Shown here: positions 27,374 to 35,747 of the stretch, piece after piece | Layout of the letters: every line of letters starts with the position of its first letter | Position numbering within the stretch: the first letter of the stretch is position 1 | NCBI GenBank assembly: GCA_031268215.1 | Contig: JAIRXP010000030.1 | Location: forward strand, 108,463-156,211 | DNA: 47,749 nucleotides | Direction of reading: 5' to 3' | DNA from: Bifidobacteriaceae bacterium | Lineage (GTDB): Bacteria > Actinomycetota > Actinomycetes > Actinomycetales > WQXJ01 | Position numbers and translations under genes: made by a program | Notes under the pieces: generated by a model | Database searches by the model: none | Seen by the model: the letters and a program-made list of their open reading frames with translations, nothing else | What the model was told of the DNA's origin: nothing

Positions 27374-28543
27374 TTACGGGATCAGCGTCCCCGCCGTGAC
27401 CGATCCGTCGCCGAATCGCCGCCGGATTTCATCCGCCACCCGGTCAATCCCCGATCCGACCGCGCCTTCCCAGCCATCTTCATCCAGGGTTAGCTGCACC
27501 GGTTGGCCGGACCGCGCCGCCAGATTCTCCAAACGCACGCCAACCAGGCGCACGTTGCTGCCCGGGCGCCAGAGCGACCGCGCCAGGCCTTGGGCGGCCT
27601 CATTGATGACCTTGGTCTGATCGGTTGGAGTTGCCAGGGTCCGCGACCGCGTGTGGGTCTTGAAGTCCGCGGTCCGAAGCTTGACCGCCACGGTCCGGCA
27701 CAATAATTCAGCCTGTCTCAAGCGATGGGCCGCCTTGTCCGCCATGCGCAAGACCTCCCGGCTGAGTTCCTCGCCCCAAGGCAGATCATGGGGAAAAGTC
27801 TCTTCGGCGCCAACCGATTTCTCGCCCTGGCGGGGCTCGACTGGGGCGTCATCCAGGCCGCGGGCCAACGCCAGCAGATGGGCCGCCGCCGCCTGGCCAA
27901 TGGCGCGGCGAACCATGCCGTCCGGAGCACTGGCGAGGTCGCCAATCGTCGCCATGCCCAGGCCGGCCAGAACACTGGCCGTCTTGGGGCCCAGGCCCCA
28001 CAACGCGGACATTGGCAACGGGCTCAGGAAATCCAGCGTTGCGGCAGCCGGAACTTCGAGCAACCCGTCCGGCTTGGCCTGTTCTGAAGCGATCTTGGCG
28101 ACTGATTTGGAGCGCCCAATCCCGGCCGAACAGGTAATAGAGAAGCGCTGGCGGACCGCCTGGCGGACCGCTTGACCAATTCCGGCCGCTGGGCCAAGCC
28201 GCTTGAGCGCCCCGGTCAAGTCAAGAAAAGCCTCATCTATGGAGACCTGTTCAACCACTGGCGTGACGTCCCGGAGCAGCTCCATAACCCCGGCGGAGAC
28301 GCGCGTATAAGCATCGCGATGCGGCTCAATCATGACTGCTGACGGGCACAAACGTTGGGCTCTCGCCACAGGCATGGCGGCGTGGACGCCAAAGCTCCGA
28401 GCCTCATAGGTGGCCGCCACCACCACCCCGCGCCCACTGGCGCCGGCCACGATCACCGGCCGTCCACGCAAGTCCGGGCGAGCGATCAATTCGACCGAGG
28501 CGAAGAAGGCGTCCATGTCAACATGCATGATGACGCGATCCAT
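27374..28543 (-). CDS. dinB: DNA polymerase IV (Y-family)
   Basis: Error-prone translesion polymerase, 389 residues. Catalytic acids are in HVDMDAFFASVE (Asp9 and the next carboxylate) and SIDEAFLD (Asp103, Glu104). CSAGIGRSKSVAKIASEQAK then PDGL is the palm/thumb signature, followed by the helix-hairpin-helix LWGLGPKTASVLAGLGMATI and the little-finger domain. The C-terminal end lacks a clear beta-clamp motif of the QLxLF type, although QPVQLTLDED is close. The ATG at 28543 lies exactly 6 bases after CATAAT, so the mRNA is probably leaderless. No LexA box is visible upstream. Confidence 0.95.
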   Translation of the reverse strand: MDRVIMHVDMDAFFASVELIARPDLRGRPVIVAGASGRGVVVAATYEARSFGVHAAMPVARAQRLCPSAVMIEPHRDAYTRVSAGVMELLRDVTPVVEQVSIDEAFLDLTGALKRLGPAAGIGQAVRQAVRQRFSITCSAGIGRSKSVAKIASEQAKPDGLLEVPAAATLDFLSPLPMSALWGLGPKTASVLAGLGMATIGDLASAPDGMVRRAIGQAAAAHLLALARGLDDAPVEPRQGEKSVGAEETFPHDLPWGEELSREVLRMADKAAHRLRQAELLCRTVAVKLRTADFKTHTRSRTLATPTDQTKVINEAAQGLARSLWRPGSNVRLVGVRLENLAARSGQPVQLTLDEDGWEGAVGSGIDRVADEIRRRFGDGSVTAGTLIP

Positions 28544-28548
28544 ACGGC

Positions 28549-28555
28549 CATTATG
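28549..28555. promoter_or_regulatory. Shared symmetric -10 of dinB and the divergent gene
   Basis: CATTATG contains CATTAT on the plus strand (28549-28554) and CATAAT on the minus strand (28555-28550), offset by one base. The minus hexamer ends 6 bases before the dinB ATG at 28543. The plus hexamer ends 7 bases before the GTG at 28562. The two expected starts are 18-19 bases apart. No strong -35 is seen on either side. Confidence 0.45.
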
Positions 28556-28561
28556 GGTGAT

Positions 28562-29332
28562 GTGATCTCGCTTGAACCGTTCCCGGTAGACAACGGCTGG
28601 GCAATCTTCAAAGCCGACGGCGATTCGGTGACGTTGTACATCAACGGCTGGCCGTCATCGCAATGGTCCGAATCCCGCCCGGCGGAGCTGGAATTCGAGT
28701 ACATGAACTGGATGCTGGCCGCCGCTGGAGCCATCTTCGCCCCACAGGACGCGTTGCGCTGCCTGCATCTGGGGGCCGCCGCCTGCTCACTCCCCCGCGC
28801 TCTGACTCATCTGTGGCCACGGTCCCGCCATCTGGCGGTTGAGATTGACGCGAAGCTGGCCGCCGCCGTCCGCGCTCAGGTGCCGTTGCCGCGTGCTCCA
28901 GTTCTGCGCATCCGGGTGGCCGATGCCGCCGTCACGCTTCATGCCCGTCCGCCGGGTTCCCAGGACCTGATCATCCGGGACGTGTTTGATGATCGCGGCC
29001 AGACACCGGAATCTTTGACCGGCCCCGCGGCGGCCGCAGCGGCCAGCGACGCCTTGACGCCAGACGGGATCTACTTAGCCAATTGTGGCGACCAGCCTGG
29101 CCTGCCGTGTTCGCGGCACGAGATCCGGGACTTGGCCGCCGCCTTCAGGTATGTCGCGGTGGTGGCTGAGCCGGGCCAATGGCGCGGACGGCGCCGTGGG
29201 AACGCTGTTCTGCTGGCATCCAACACGCCGTGGACGCCTAAGCAAGAACGTGATTTGGCCCGCCGCCTGGCGGGCGGATTCCCGGCCCGGTTACTGGCCG
29301 GGCCAGAGGCCCTACGCTGGGCGGGCCTATGA
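28562..29332 (+). CDS. Spermidine synthase-like protein (class I SAM fold)
   Basis: About 256 residues. The N-terminal beta-sheet region (GDSVTLYINGWPSSQW, ELEFEYMNWMLAAAG) and the nucleotide-binding part (LRCLHLGAAACSLPRALTHL, HLAVEID, IIRDVFDD) match actinobacterial spermidine-synthase-like proteins. The Gly-rich motif of true synthases (GGGDG) is HLGAAAC here and the catalytic Asp motif is not clear, so aminopropyl transfer is doubtful and a methyltransferase or a non-catalytic role is possible. Start: GTG at 28562 fits the -10 CATTAT. The ATG at 28553 would add three residues. It is divergent from dinB with almost no spacer. Confidence 0.75.
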   Translation: MISLEPFPVDNGWAIFKADGDSVTLYINGWPSSQWSESRPAELEFEYMNWMLAAAGAIFAPQDALRCLHLGAAACSLPRALTHLWPRSRHLAVEIDAKLAAAVRAQVPLPRAPVLRIRVADAAVTLHARPPGSQDLIIRDVFDDRGQTPESLTGPAAAAAASDALTPDGIYLANCGDQPGLPCSRHEIRDLAAAFRYVAVVAEPGQWRGRRRGNAVLLASNTPWTPKQERDLARRLAGGFPARLLAGPEALRWAGL

Positions 29333-29397
29333 GCGGCCGGCTGGCGAACGCTAGTGGTGCGCCCAAGAGAAGTCCCCTGAACCATCCCAAAATGAAG

Positions 29398-29439
29398 GTG
29401 GCCGTTGGGGCCGGGTGTGAACCCGGCCCCAACGGCCAC
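29398..29439 (-). terminator. Strong terminator downstream of the cold-shock gene
   Basis: A perfect 19-base-pair stem (left arm 29398-29416, right arm 29421-29439) with a 4-base loop. On the minus strand it is followed by CTTCATTTTGGG, so it most likely ends the cold-shock transcript, 75 bases after its stop. On the plus strand the convergent gene ends 65 bases before it, but no T-run follows there. Confidence 0.75.
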
Positions 29440-29494
29440 GTCAGCTAGTATCCCTCGCCAGGGCGAAGCCTAGACCAGCCGAAACGCTTCCCTA

Positions 29495-29510
29495 GTGGTG
29501 TCTTCACCAC
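29495..29510 (-). repeat. Small hairpin right after the cold-shock gene
   Basis: GTGGTG and CACCAC around a 4-base loop, starting 5 bases after the stop codon. No T-run. It may protect the 3' end or act as a minor terminator ahead of the strong one. Confidence 0.4.
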
Positions 29511-29514
29511 CGTC

Positions 29515-29718
29515 CTAGAGAGGCCTGACGTTCGCCGCCTGGGGGCCCTTGGGCGAGTCGACTATGTCGAACTCAACCGGCTGGTCCTTTTCCAGGGTCT
29601 TGAAACCATCAGTCTCAATCGCTGAGTAATGAACAAACAGGTCGCGACCACCACCATCGGGGGCGATGAAACCGTAACCTTTTTCAGGAGTGAAGAACTT
29701 CACTACTCCTGTAGCCAT
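29515..29718 (-). CDS. Cold-shock domain protein (CspA family)
   Basis: RNA chaperone of 67 residues, a single cold-shock domain. RNP1 is KGYGFIAP and RNP2 is DLFVHYSAI. It begins [17 protein letters not shown] and ends PQAANVRPL, typical of the family. The ATG at 29718 has AAGGA upstream. The frame runs eight codons further but that part is not conserved. The short leader contains a GGGCCC hairpin. As a CspA-type protein it binds single-stranded RNA and DNA. Whether it is cold-induced cannot be told from sequence. Confidence 0.95.
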   Translation of the reverse strand: MATGVVKFFTPEKGYGFIAPDGGGRDLFVHYSAIETDGFKTLEKDQPVEFDIVDSPKGPQAANVRPL

Positions 29719-29768
29719 GAATGCTATTCCTTCCGGGGACAAGGGCCCAACCGGATGCTGGGCCCACC

Positions 29769-29774
29769 AAAATA
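29769..29774 (-). promoter_or_regulatory. Putative -10 of the cold-shock gene
   Basis: TATTTT on the minus strand would give a leader of about 44 bases. That leader contains two GGGCCC blocks (29743-29748 and 29760-29765) able to pair over an 11-base loop in front of the AAGGA ribosome-binding site. TTAGCT about 18 bases upstream is a weak -35. Confidence 0.35.
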
Positions 29775-29866
29775 CCGCTTATCCATGAGGCCAGCTAAGT
29801 CTCCGGAATGGGGCACTTGCTCGGTCTCGCGAAACCGCCGCAGCCTCGATTCTGACACGCCAAGCA

Positions 29867-30793
29867 TCAATCAGTAAAGGGCCACGCCTGATCGTCGCGA
29901 TTTTGACCGGCCAAGTAGCGCTCAAATTCGGCCGCCAGTTCCTCGCCCGTGGGCAGCGCCTGAGCTGGCAGCTCACCGCCGGTGGCACCACTTTGGGAGC
30001 GGTCGTATTCCTCTTCCATTTTCTTGATCGCTTCAGCCAATTCTGGCTGCTCACCGATCTGCCGGTCGATCTGTTCGCGCTGCGCGGTGGCCCCAGACAC
30101 CAGACGACTGAGGTCCAGTCTCAGGCCTGTCGCGGCCCCCACTTCTTCCATCAACCGGGCCGTGGCGATCGGCGAAGGCATCTGGGTCAAGTAGTGCGGA
30201 ACGTGGACAATAAAAGTTTGAACCTCCCGGCCAACTTCACGGAGTTTATGCTCAGTCAGCGCCATCGCACTGCCCGGCATTTGCAACTCCGCGCCGGGGC
30301 TGCCAGCCACTTGTCGAACCAGTTCGCCAGCGTTGCCAGGACCGGTGACCTTCCAATCGCGGGTGTGGGGAGCCGCAGTGGGCATTCCATGCATGCCGAC
30401 CGCCAACCGCACGTCGAAGGTCTCCACCACTTCGATCACGGCATCGGTGAAGGCATCCCAACGCATGTCCGGCTCGGGGCCGTACATGAGTAGGAAAGGT
30501 GACCCGTCGGCATCGTGCATCAGGTCGATCCCCAGCCACGGCCGGCGGAAACCGGACCATCCCTCTTCCGAGTAGGTCATGGGCGGGCGCCGCGATCGGT
30601 AGTCGACCAGTTCGTCGGTGTTGAAGGACACCAGCGGCCGTGATTCGCCTTGGTTGACCAGGTCGCCGATCGCCAGGCCAGCCGCGATCCCCGAGTCGAC
30701 GAACCCGTCGAGGGCGTAAAGCAGCACTGGCGAGACATCCAATTGGCCTAGCTGGGCCGCGGTCTCACTGTTGATTGTGTAAAGTCTTTCCAT
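29867..30793 (-). CDS. PAC2 family protein (proteasome assembly chaperone-like)
   Basis: About 308 residues from the ATG at 30793, which has AAGGGGGGAA in front. The PAC2 domain is recognised from SPVLLYALDGFVDSGIAAGLA, PLVSFNTDELVDYRSRRPP and LLYGPEPDMRW-like segments (LLMYGPEPDMRWDAF here), GMHGMPTAAPHTR and VHVPHYLTQMPSPIA. The C-terminal part has a charged helix (LAEAIKKMEEEYDRSQ). Related actinobacterial proteins are abundant and structurally known but have no settled function. No proteasome gene is nearby. Divergent from helD. Confidence 0.88.
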   Translation of the reverse strand: MERLYTINSETAAQLGQLDVSPVLLYALDGFVDSGIAAGLAIGDLVNQGESRPLVSFNTDELVDYRSRRPPMTYSEEGWSGFRRPWLGIDLMHDADGSPFLLMYGPEPDMRWDAFTDAVIEVVETFDVRLAVGMHGMPTAAPHTRDWKVTGPGNAGELVRQVAGSPGAELQMPGSAMALTEHKLREVGREVQTFIVHVPHYLTQMPSPIATARLMEEVGAATGLRLDLSRLVSGATAQREQIDRQIGEQPELAEAIKKMEEEYDRSQSGATGGELPAQALPTGEELAAEFERYLAGQNRDDQAWPFTD

Positions 30794-30803
30794 AGGTTCC
30801 CCC

Positions 30804-30832
30804 CTTATATCCTTGCGCTGCGTTCTAAACAA
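30804..30832 (-). promoter_or_regulatory. Promoter of the PAC2 gene
   Basis: TTGTTT (30832-30827), a spacer of exactly 17 bases and TATAAG (30809-30804). This is one of the few places with both elements well placed. The expected start lies only about 4 bases before the ATG, so the leader would be almost absent and the AAGGGGGG ribosome-binding-like stretch would lie partly inside the promoter. Confidence 0.5.
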
Positions 30833-30909
30833 CGTCATGGGACCAGCGGGTATTCCCACCGTTCGTTCCGCCGCGCACCGCGCCTCAGCCGCCAACAGGA
30901 GTAGACTGG

Positions 30910-33207
30910 ATGGCCCGGTTTGCTCAGCGGAGGGACCACATCTTGGCCGGTACCAACTCTCCCATCGCGGGTGAGCAGCGCTACCTTGATCGCCTCTATC
31001 GACGCCTTGATGCTTTGCGCGCCCAAGCAGGCAAGCGGCTCGCGGCCGTCAAGGCCTCGCGGGCCGGCGGATCACCCCAAAACCGGTCCGAACGCGACGC
31101 CTTCGCCACCCTGCACGCGGACCGCCTGGCCCAGCTTGAATCGGTCGAGGACCGGCTGGTTTTTGGCTCGTTGACGATGGATGATTCCGACCACCGGCAC
31201 ATCGGGAGGATCGGATTACAGGGCGAGAACCTTGAACCGTTGTTGACCGATTGGCGGGCCCCTGCCGCCGAGCCCTTCTACCAGGCCACCCCCAACCACC
31301 GCCTGGGCGTGGCCCGGCGCCGCCACATCACTACCGCTGGACGCCGCGTCACCGCTGTCGAAGACGAATTGTTGGACCTTGAAGCCGCCTCCGGCATGGC
31401 AGACAGCCAAGCCGCCGAACTGACCGGCGAGGGCGCCCTGATGGCGGCGCTGGCGGCGGGGCGGACAGGCCGCATGAACGACATCGTCGCTACCATCCAA
31501 GCCGAACAAGACCGCATCATCCGCTCCCAGTTGAACGGCGCGCTGGTGGTCCAAGGCGGACCTGGCACCGGCAAGACGGCTGTGGCGCTGCACCGGGCTG
31601 CTTACCTGCTGTACACCCACCGCGACCGACTGGCCAATTCGGGGGTGCTGGTCGTTGGGCCGTCACGCATCTTCCTGCGCTACATCGACCGCGTGCTGCC
31701 CTCGCTCGGGGAGACCGGCGTGGTGGCCACCACCATGGCGGAACTGGTACCGGGCTTCGCCGCCACGGCGACCGACCGGCCAGAGGTGGCCGCTATCAAG
31801 GGCCGCCTGGAGATGGCCAAAGTGATCCGCCGGGCGGTCAAAGAGCGCCAGCGCCTGCCACGCCGCGCCATAGCCCTCCCAGTTCTGGGGCGTGACTTGG
31901 TGTTACGCCGGTCAGACGTGGCCCAGGCCCGCCACATCGCCCGGGCTACCTCCAAGCCTTACAACCTGGCCCGCCAAGTCTTTGTCCGCGAGTTGCTGAA
32001 CCGGCTGGCCCGTCAATTCGCTGAACAGTCTGGCACCGACCCGAACAGCGCGGACCTGGCCGAGGTCACCGAGGATCTCCGCTCTGCGCGGGATGTGCGC
32101 GTCGCCATCAACCTGTGTTGGATGCCCATGACGCCCCGGCGTCTGATCGAGGATCTCTACGCCAAGCCGCATCTGTTGGACTATTGCGCCCCGGAATTGG
32201 CGCCGCCAGAGCGTTCCGCTTTGGCCCGGCCGCTTGGGTCCGCATGGACCGTCTCAGACGTGCCGCTGATCGACGAAGCGGCGGAACTATTGGGGGAGGA
32301 CGATGCCGCCGCCCAGGCCGAGTTACGCCACGCCGCCTTACAGCAACGCCAGAACGTCGAATACGCCGGCCTGGTCTTGGCCCAGCAGGGATCCGCGGGG
32401 CTGGTTTCAGCCGAACAGCTCGCGGACCGGTTCGCCACCGCCGGGCCGTCGCTGACAATAGCCGAAAGGGCTAGCTCCGACCGGGCTTGGACCTACGGGC
32501 ACATCGTGGTCGATGAAGCGCAAGAACTAACCCCCATGGATTGGCGGTCGCTGCTGCGCCGCTGCCCCACCCGGTCATTGACCATAGTGGGAGACTCCGG
32601 CCAGACCCGCGCACCTGGCGCCACCGGTTCGTGGAATGCCTCGCTGGACCAAGTGCTCGGCCAAGGCAACTGGAGGATCGAAGAACTGACCGTCAATTAC
32701 CGCACCCCGGCGGCCGTGGTCCTGGCTGCTCAGGATCTGGCGCGACGGGCCGGTTTGCCGGTGGGCCACGACGTGGCCGCCCGGGACATCCCCAATTCGC
32801 TGATGGAATGCTCCGCCGCTGACCTGGTTGGCGAGGCCGTCGCCTTGGCTCGGCGGCGACTGCCCCAGGGCGACACCGGCCGTGTGGCGGTGATCGCCTC
32901 TGGCCCAGATCTGGCAGCCATCCGCCAAGCTGTCGAACAATCCGATCTGGCCAGCAAGACCGCCCGCCCGGATGAGAATCCCCTCGATTTCCCGTTGTCC
33001 ATCCTTGACCCGCCGCAGGTCAAAGGCCTGGAGTTCGATGAAGTGATCATTGTCGATCCGGCGGCCGTGGCCGCCGCCGCCGGGACCGCGACCGATTACG
33101 GCCGGCGCACCGGCGCCGCTGATCTCTACGTCGCCATGACCCGGCCGACCCGCCGGTTGTGGCTGGTCCGTCCGGCGCCGTCGGCAACAGGCGGCGACGA
33201 GCGCTAA
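30910..33207 (+). CDS. HelD-type RNA polymerase-associated ATPase (UvrD-like)
   Basis: 765 residues, superfamily 1 helicase-like ATPase of the HelD group, which removes stalled or inhibitor-bound RNA polymerase from DNA. N-terminal coiled region (about 20-85), then the HelD signature LLTDWRAPAAEPFYQATP, Walker A GGPGTGKTAVALHRAAYLLY at about 216-235, motif II VVDEAQELTPMDW, NYRTPAAVV, the conserved KGLEFDEVIIVDP and the final LYVAMTRPTRRLWLV. The middle insert (about 290-500) is where HelD proteins have the clamp-opening domain. AGGAG lies 9 bases before the ATG. Some actinobacterial relatives (HelR) give rifampicin tolerance; whether this one does is not visible. serA follows after 3 bases. 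Confidence 0.9.
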   Translation: MARFAQRRDHILAGTNSPIAGEQRYLDRLYRRLDALRAQAGKRLAAVKASRAGGSPQNRSERDAFATLHADRLAQLESVEDRLVFGSLTMDDSDHRHIGRIGLQGENLEPLLTDWRAPAAEPFYQATPNHRLGVARRRHITTAGRRVTAVEDELLDLEAASGMADSQAAELTGEGALMAALAAGRTGRMNDIVATIQAEQDRIIRSQLNGALVVQGGPGTGKTAVALHRAAYLLYTHRDRLANSGVLVVGPSRIFLRYIDRVLPSLGETGVVATTMAELVPGFAATATDRPEVAAIKGRLEMAKVIRRAVKERQRLPRRAIALPVLGRDLVLRRSDVAQARHIARATSKPYNLARQVFVRELLNRLARQFAEQSGTDPNSADLAEVTEDLRSARDVRVAINLCWMPMTPRRLIEDLYAKPHLLDYCAPELAPPERSALARPLGSAWTVSDVPLIDEAAELLGEDDAAAQAELRHAALQQRQNVEYAGLVLAQQGSAGLVSAEQLADRFATAGPSLTIAERASSDRAWTYGHIVVDEAQELTPMDWRSLLRRCPTRSLTIVGDSGQTRAPGATGSWNASLDQVLGQGNWRIEELTVNYRTPAAVVLAAQDLARRAGLPVGHDVAARDIPNSLMECSAADLVGEAVALARRRLPQGDTGRVAVIASGPDLAAIRQAVEQSDLASKTARPDENPLDFPLSILDPPQVKGLEFDEVIIVDPAAVAAAAGTATDYGRRTGAADLYVAMTRPTRRLWLVRPAPSATGGDER

Positions 33208-33210
33208 CAT

Positions 33211-34419
33211 GTGACGGTGCCAAAAGCCCTGCTCCTGGAAAACGTTCACGAAGTCGCCGTGAGCATACTGGAACGCGCCAATATCGAGGTTGACCGCCGT
33301 TCCGGCGCACTCGACGAAGCTGACCTCATCGCCGCTCTGGACGGCGTTGACCTGCTTGGTATCCGGTCCAAGACCCAAGTCACCCAAAGGGTCATGGCGG
33401 CCCGCCCGGACCTGCTGGCGATTGGCGCGTTTTGCATTGGCACCAACCAGATCGCTCTGCAAGCGGCATCCCGCGCTGGGATCGCCGTCTTCAACGCGCC
33501 CTATTCGAACACCCGGTCGGTCGTAGAAATGGCCCTCGCGGAGATCATCGCCTTGACCCGGCGTCTGACAGTAGGCAACCTTGCCCTGCATCAAGGCGTC
33601 TGGGGCAAATCCGCCAGCGGTTCACACGAGGTGCGCGGGCGGACCTTGGGGATTGTCGGATATGGCAACATCGGTTCGCAACTTTCAGTCCTGGCCGAAT
33701 CGCTAGGCATGACGGTGGTCTTCTATGACCTTGACGAGAAGCTCGCCCTGGGCAACGCCCAACGGCTCGAATCGCTTGACGAGCTGCTGAAAGCCTCCGA
33801 CGTGGTGACCATTCACGTTGATGGTCGCCCAGAAAACGAGGGCCTGATTGGGAGCCGCGAGTTCGACACGATGAAGAAGGGCGCCATCTTCATCAACCTT
33901 TCACGTGGCCACGTGGTCGACTTGGACGCCTTGGGTGATGCGGTCGACAGAGAGAAACTGGCCGGCGCGGCGGTCGATGTCTTTCCAACCGAGCCGAACG
34001 CTTCTGGCGAGTCGTTCAAGTCCGGGCTGCAGAACTTGTCCAATGTGATTCTGACTCCTCATGTGGGGGGTTCGACAGAAGAGGCGCAAGAGAACATCGG
34101 CCGCTTCGTGGCCGGCAAGCTGCGGGACTATTGGAAGACCGGATCGTCTTCGATGTCCGTCAATTTGCCTTCGCTGACGCTGGACGGCGGCACCCGCGGC
34201 AACCACCGGGTAGCTCATCTGCATCACAACACCCCCGGCGTGCTGGCCTCCATCAACGCCGCCCTCGCCGCGCATGGGGTCAACATTGTGGGCCAAGTCT
34301 TGGGCACTCGTGATGGTCTGGGCTATGTCATCACAGATGTGGGCTCACCGGAAGACACCGAATCGATGGAGTACCTGGCCTCCCTGAAGGAGACAATCCG
34401 CTTGCGCGTGCTCTCCTAA
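33211..34419 (+). CDS. serA: D-3-phosphoglycerate dehydrogenase
   Basis: First step of serine synthesis, NAD-dependent oxidation of 3-phosphoglycerate. 402 residues. NAD-binding GIVGYGNIGSQLSVLAESLG at about 147-166, catalytic Arg232 (LSRGHVV), Glu261 (FPTEP) and His284 (LTPHVGGSTEEAQENIG). CIGTNQIALQAASRAGIAVF then NAPYSNTRSV is like the Escherichia coli enzyme. Only a C-terminal ACT domain (about 332-402) follows, without the intervening domain of the longer mycobacterial type, so serine feedback through ACT is expected. The start is the GTG at 33211 or the GTG two codons on. It is co-transcribed with helD, an unusual partner. Confidence 0.95.
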   Translation: MTVPKALLLENVHEVAVSILERANIEVDRRSGALDEADLIAALDGVDLLGIRSKTQVTQRVMAARPDLLAIGAFCIGTNQIALQAASRAGIAVFNAPYSNTRSVVEMALAEIIALTRRLTVGNLALHQGVWGKSASGSHEVRGRTLGIVGYGNIGSQLSVLAESLGMTVVFYDLDEKLALGNAQRLESLDELLKASDVVTIHVDGRPENEGLIGSREFDTMKKGAIFINLSRGHVVDLDALGDAVDREKLAGAAVDVFPTEPNASGESFKSGLQNLSNVILTPHVGGSTEEAQENIGRFVAGKLRDYWKTGSSSMSVNLPSLTLDGGTRGNHRVAHLHHNTPGVLASINAALAAHGVNIVGQVLGTRDGLGYVITDVGSPEDTESMEYLASLKETIRLRVLS

Positions 34420-34487
34420 CCGCAACGGCTGGGCAAGAGCGAGCAACCGCCCGTCGGGTTGGGATCGCGCGGGGCACGTATGTTGGC

Positions 34488-35747
34488 TCAGCCGGACTGA
34501 GGAGAGGAACCGCCGAATGAAGCCGGGCCAGGCGGGATTGGCGGCTCCCCCAGGTCTGAGTCTTTGTCTTTGCCAGTGCCCGGGGAGCCTTGCGGGTTTC
34601 CTTGTTCTTTGCCTGGGTCATCCTGTTGTTCTGGGCCTTTGGCTGGCTTTTCGCTTGGTTCCTTGGCGGGGTCTTCCTTTGAGTTCTTGGCTGGATCCTT
34701 GGTCGGATCCTTGGTTGAACCGTTGGCTGGATCGTTGGTTCGATCCTTCGCGGGGTCTTCCGGCTCCTCCAGGTCTTCGAAGCAGGTCAGCGGATTCACG
34801 GAATCGGCGAAGTCTTCCGTTCGGAAGATTGGACCAATGCCACGCAAACGTAATTTCAAGGTAAAGCTAGTCTGACGGTGATAGACGTCAGGGTCGGTTT
34901 TCCGAGTCAGGCAGGGGGCGGGCGGCGCCTCCCAGACCAGCACCAACCAGGCGAACTCACCGGGACGAATCGCCGCCGGAAGCTCCGTTTCAGGCTCAAG
35001 GGCGGCTCCCAGACCATTCAGCATCTCAATGACCTGGTCCGGACTGTCCGCGGCGGAATCTTCCACCTCAGGACTCGTCAAGATGGCTTCCAGGGTCTCC
35101 GCTTGGGCTTTGTCCAGGACCCACGATCCGCGCAGCTTCAGCGCCTCGACGTACTGTGATCCGAAAGCGCTTTGGGGTTCATCAACGGAGGCCAACGTGA
35201 CCTTTGGAGAGCCGCCGGCCCGCAACCTCACCCCGCTGAGGACCACGTCGCCAGTTCCTATCCGATAAGTCCGGATGAGATCCCACGGATCACCTTCAAG
35301 TGAACGCGGATAGGGGGCCGGCTCCGGTTCGGCGTTGAGGGTGGGATAGGCGTATTCCGGTGCGAACCAGGCGGCCACGCCCAAAACGGCCAACACCGCC
35401 ACGACTACCGCCGTGCGCCAGCGTGAACGCTTGGGGAGCAAGGCGGCGAATTCGGCTTGCTCGTTGTGCTCGTCTTCGCCGGAGACTCCGGCCGTCACTG
35501 ATTCATCCGGCTGGCCCAGCTCTGTCTGCGTCGCTTCGCTTCGCCTCGCCGGTTCAGGGGGTTCGTCGCGTTCCGGCTCTTTATTACCGGGCGCCTCGGC
35601 CTCCCCCGGAGAGTCCGAGCTGGAGGGGGCTTCCGGACCGGACTGGGCATCCAAGCTGGACGGGGCTTCCGGACCGCCTGTGCCCTCCGCTGCGTCCGGA
35701 CTGTTCCCTCCCGGCTTGGATCCAGAATCATCAGTTGCGCGCGTCAT
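34488..35747 (-). CDS. Single-pass membrane protein with disordered tails
   Basis: Not recognised. About 419 residues from the ATG at 35747. Residues 1-108 are Pro/Glu/Ser/Gly-rich and acidic, with repeated EAPSS. A membrane helix at about 112-129 (TAVVVAVLAVLGVAAWF) follows basic KRSRWR, so the N-terminus is cytoplasmic and the rest outside. The outer part (about 135-325) looks folded, contains two Cys (PAPCLTRK and PLTCFEDL) that could form a disulfide, and is followed by about 90 residues with 4-residue repeats of the DPAK/DPTK type. TACAAT ends 6 bases before the ATG, so the mRNA is probably leaderless. Divergent from a membrane protein and GntR pair. Confidence 0.75.
   Translation of the reverse strand: MTRATDDSGSKPGGNSPDAAEGTGGPEAPSSLDAQSGPEAPSSSDSPGEAEAPGNKEPERDEPPEPARRSEATQTELGQPDESVTAGVSGEDEHNEQAEFAALLPKRSRWRTAVVVAVLAVLGVAAWFAPEYAYPTLNAEPEPAPYPRSLEGDPWDLIRTYRIGTGDVVLSGVRLRAGGSPKVTLASVDEPQSAFGSQYVEALKLRGSWVLDKAQAETLEAILTSPEVEDSAADSPDQVIEMLNGLGAALEPETELPAAIRPGEFAWLVLVWEAPPAPCLTRKTDPDVYHRQTSFTLKLRLRGIGPIFRTEDFADSVNPLTCFEDLEEPEDPAKDRTNDPANGSTKDPTKDPAKNSKEDPAKEPSEKPAKGPEQQDDPGKEQGNPQGSPGTGKDKDSDLGEPPIPPGPASFGGSSPQSG
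34687..34746. repeat. Five tandem 12-bp units in the 3' part of the gene
   Basis: TTGGCTGGATCC, TTGGTCGGATCC, TTGGTTGAACCG, TTGGCTGGATCG and TTGGTTCGATCC lie head to tail. Each unit encodes four residues of the extracellular low-complexity tail (DPAK-like). The period preserves the frame, so copy number could vary without a frameshift. Confidence 0.75.

Noticed and set aside
27300..27375. GGATCGAACCC resembling a minus-strand tRNA T-arm
   Set aside because: The 5-base T-stem does not pair and no cloverleaf can be drawn around it.
28543..28600. SOS box upstream of dinB
   Set aside because: GAACGGTTC has the two half-sites separated by one base instead of four, so it does not fit LexA. The -10 is also outside it.
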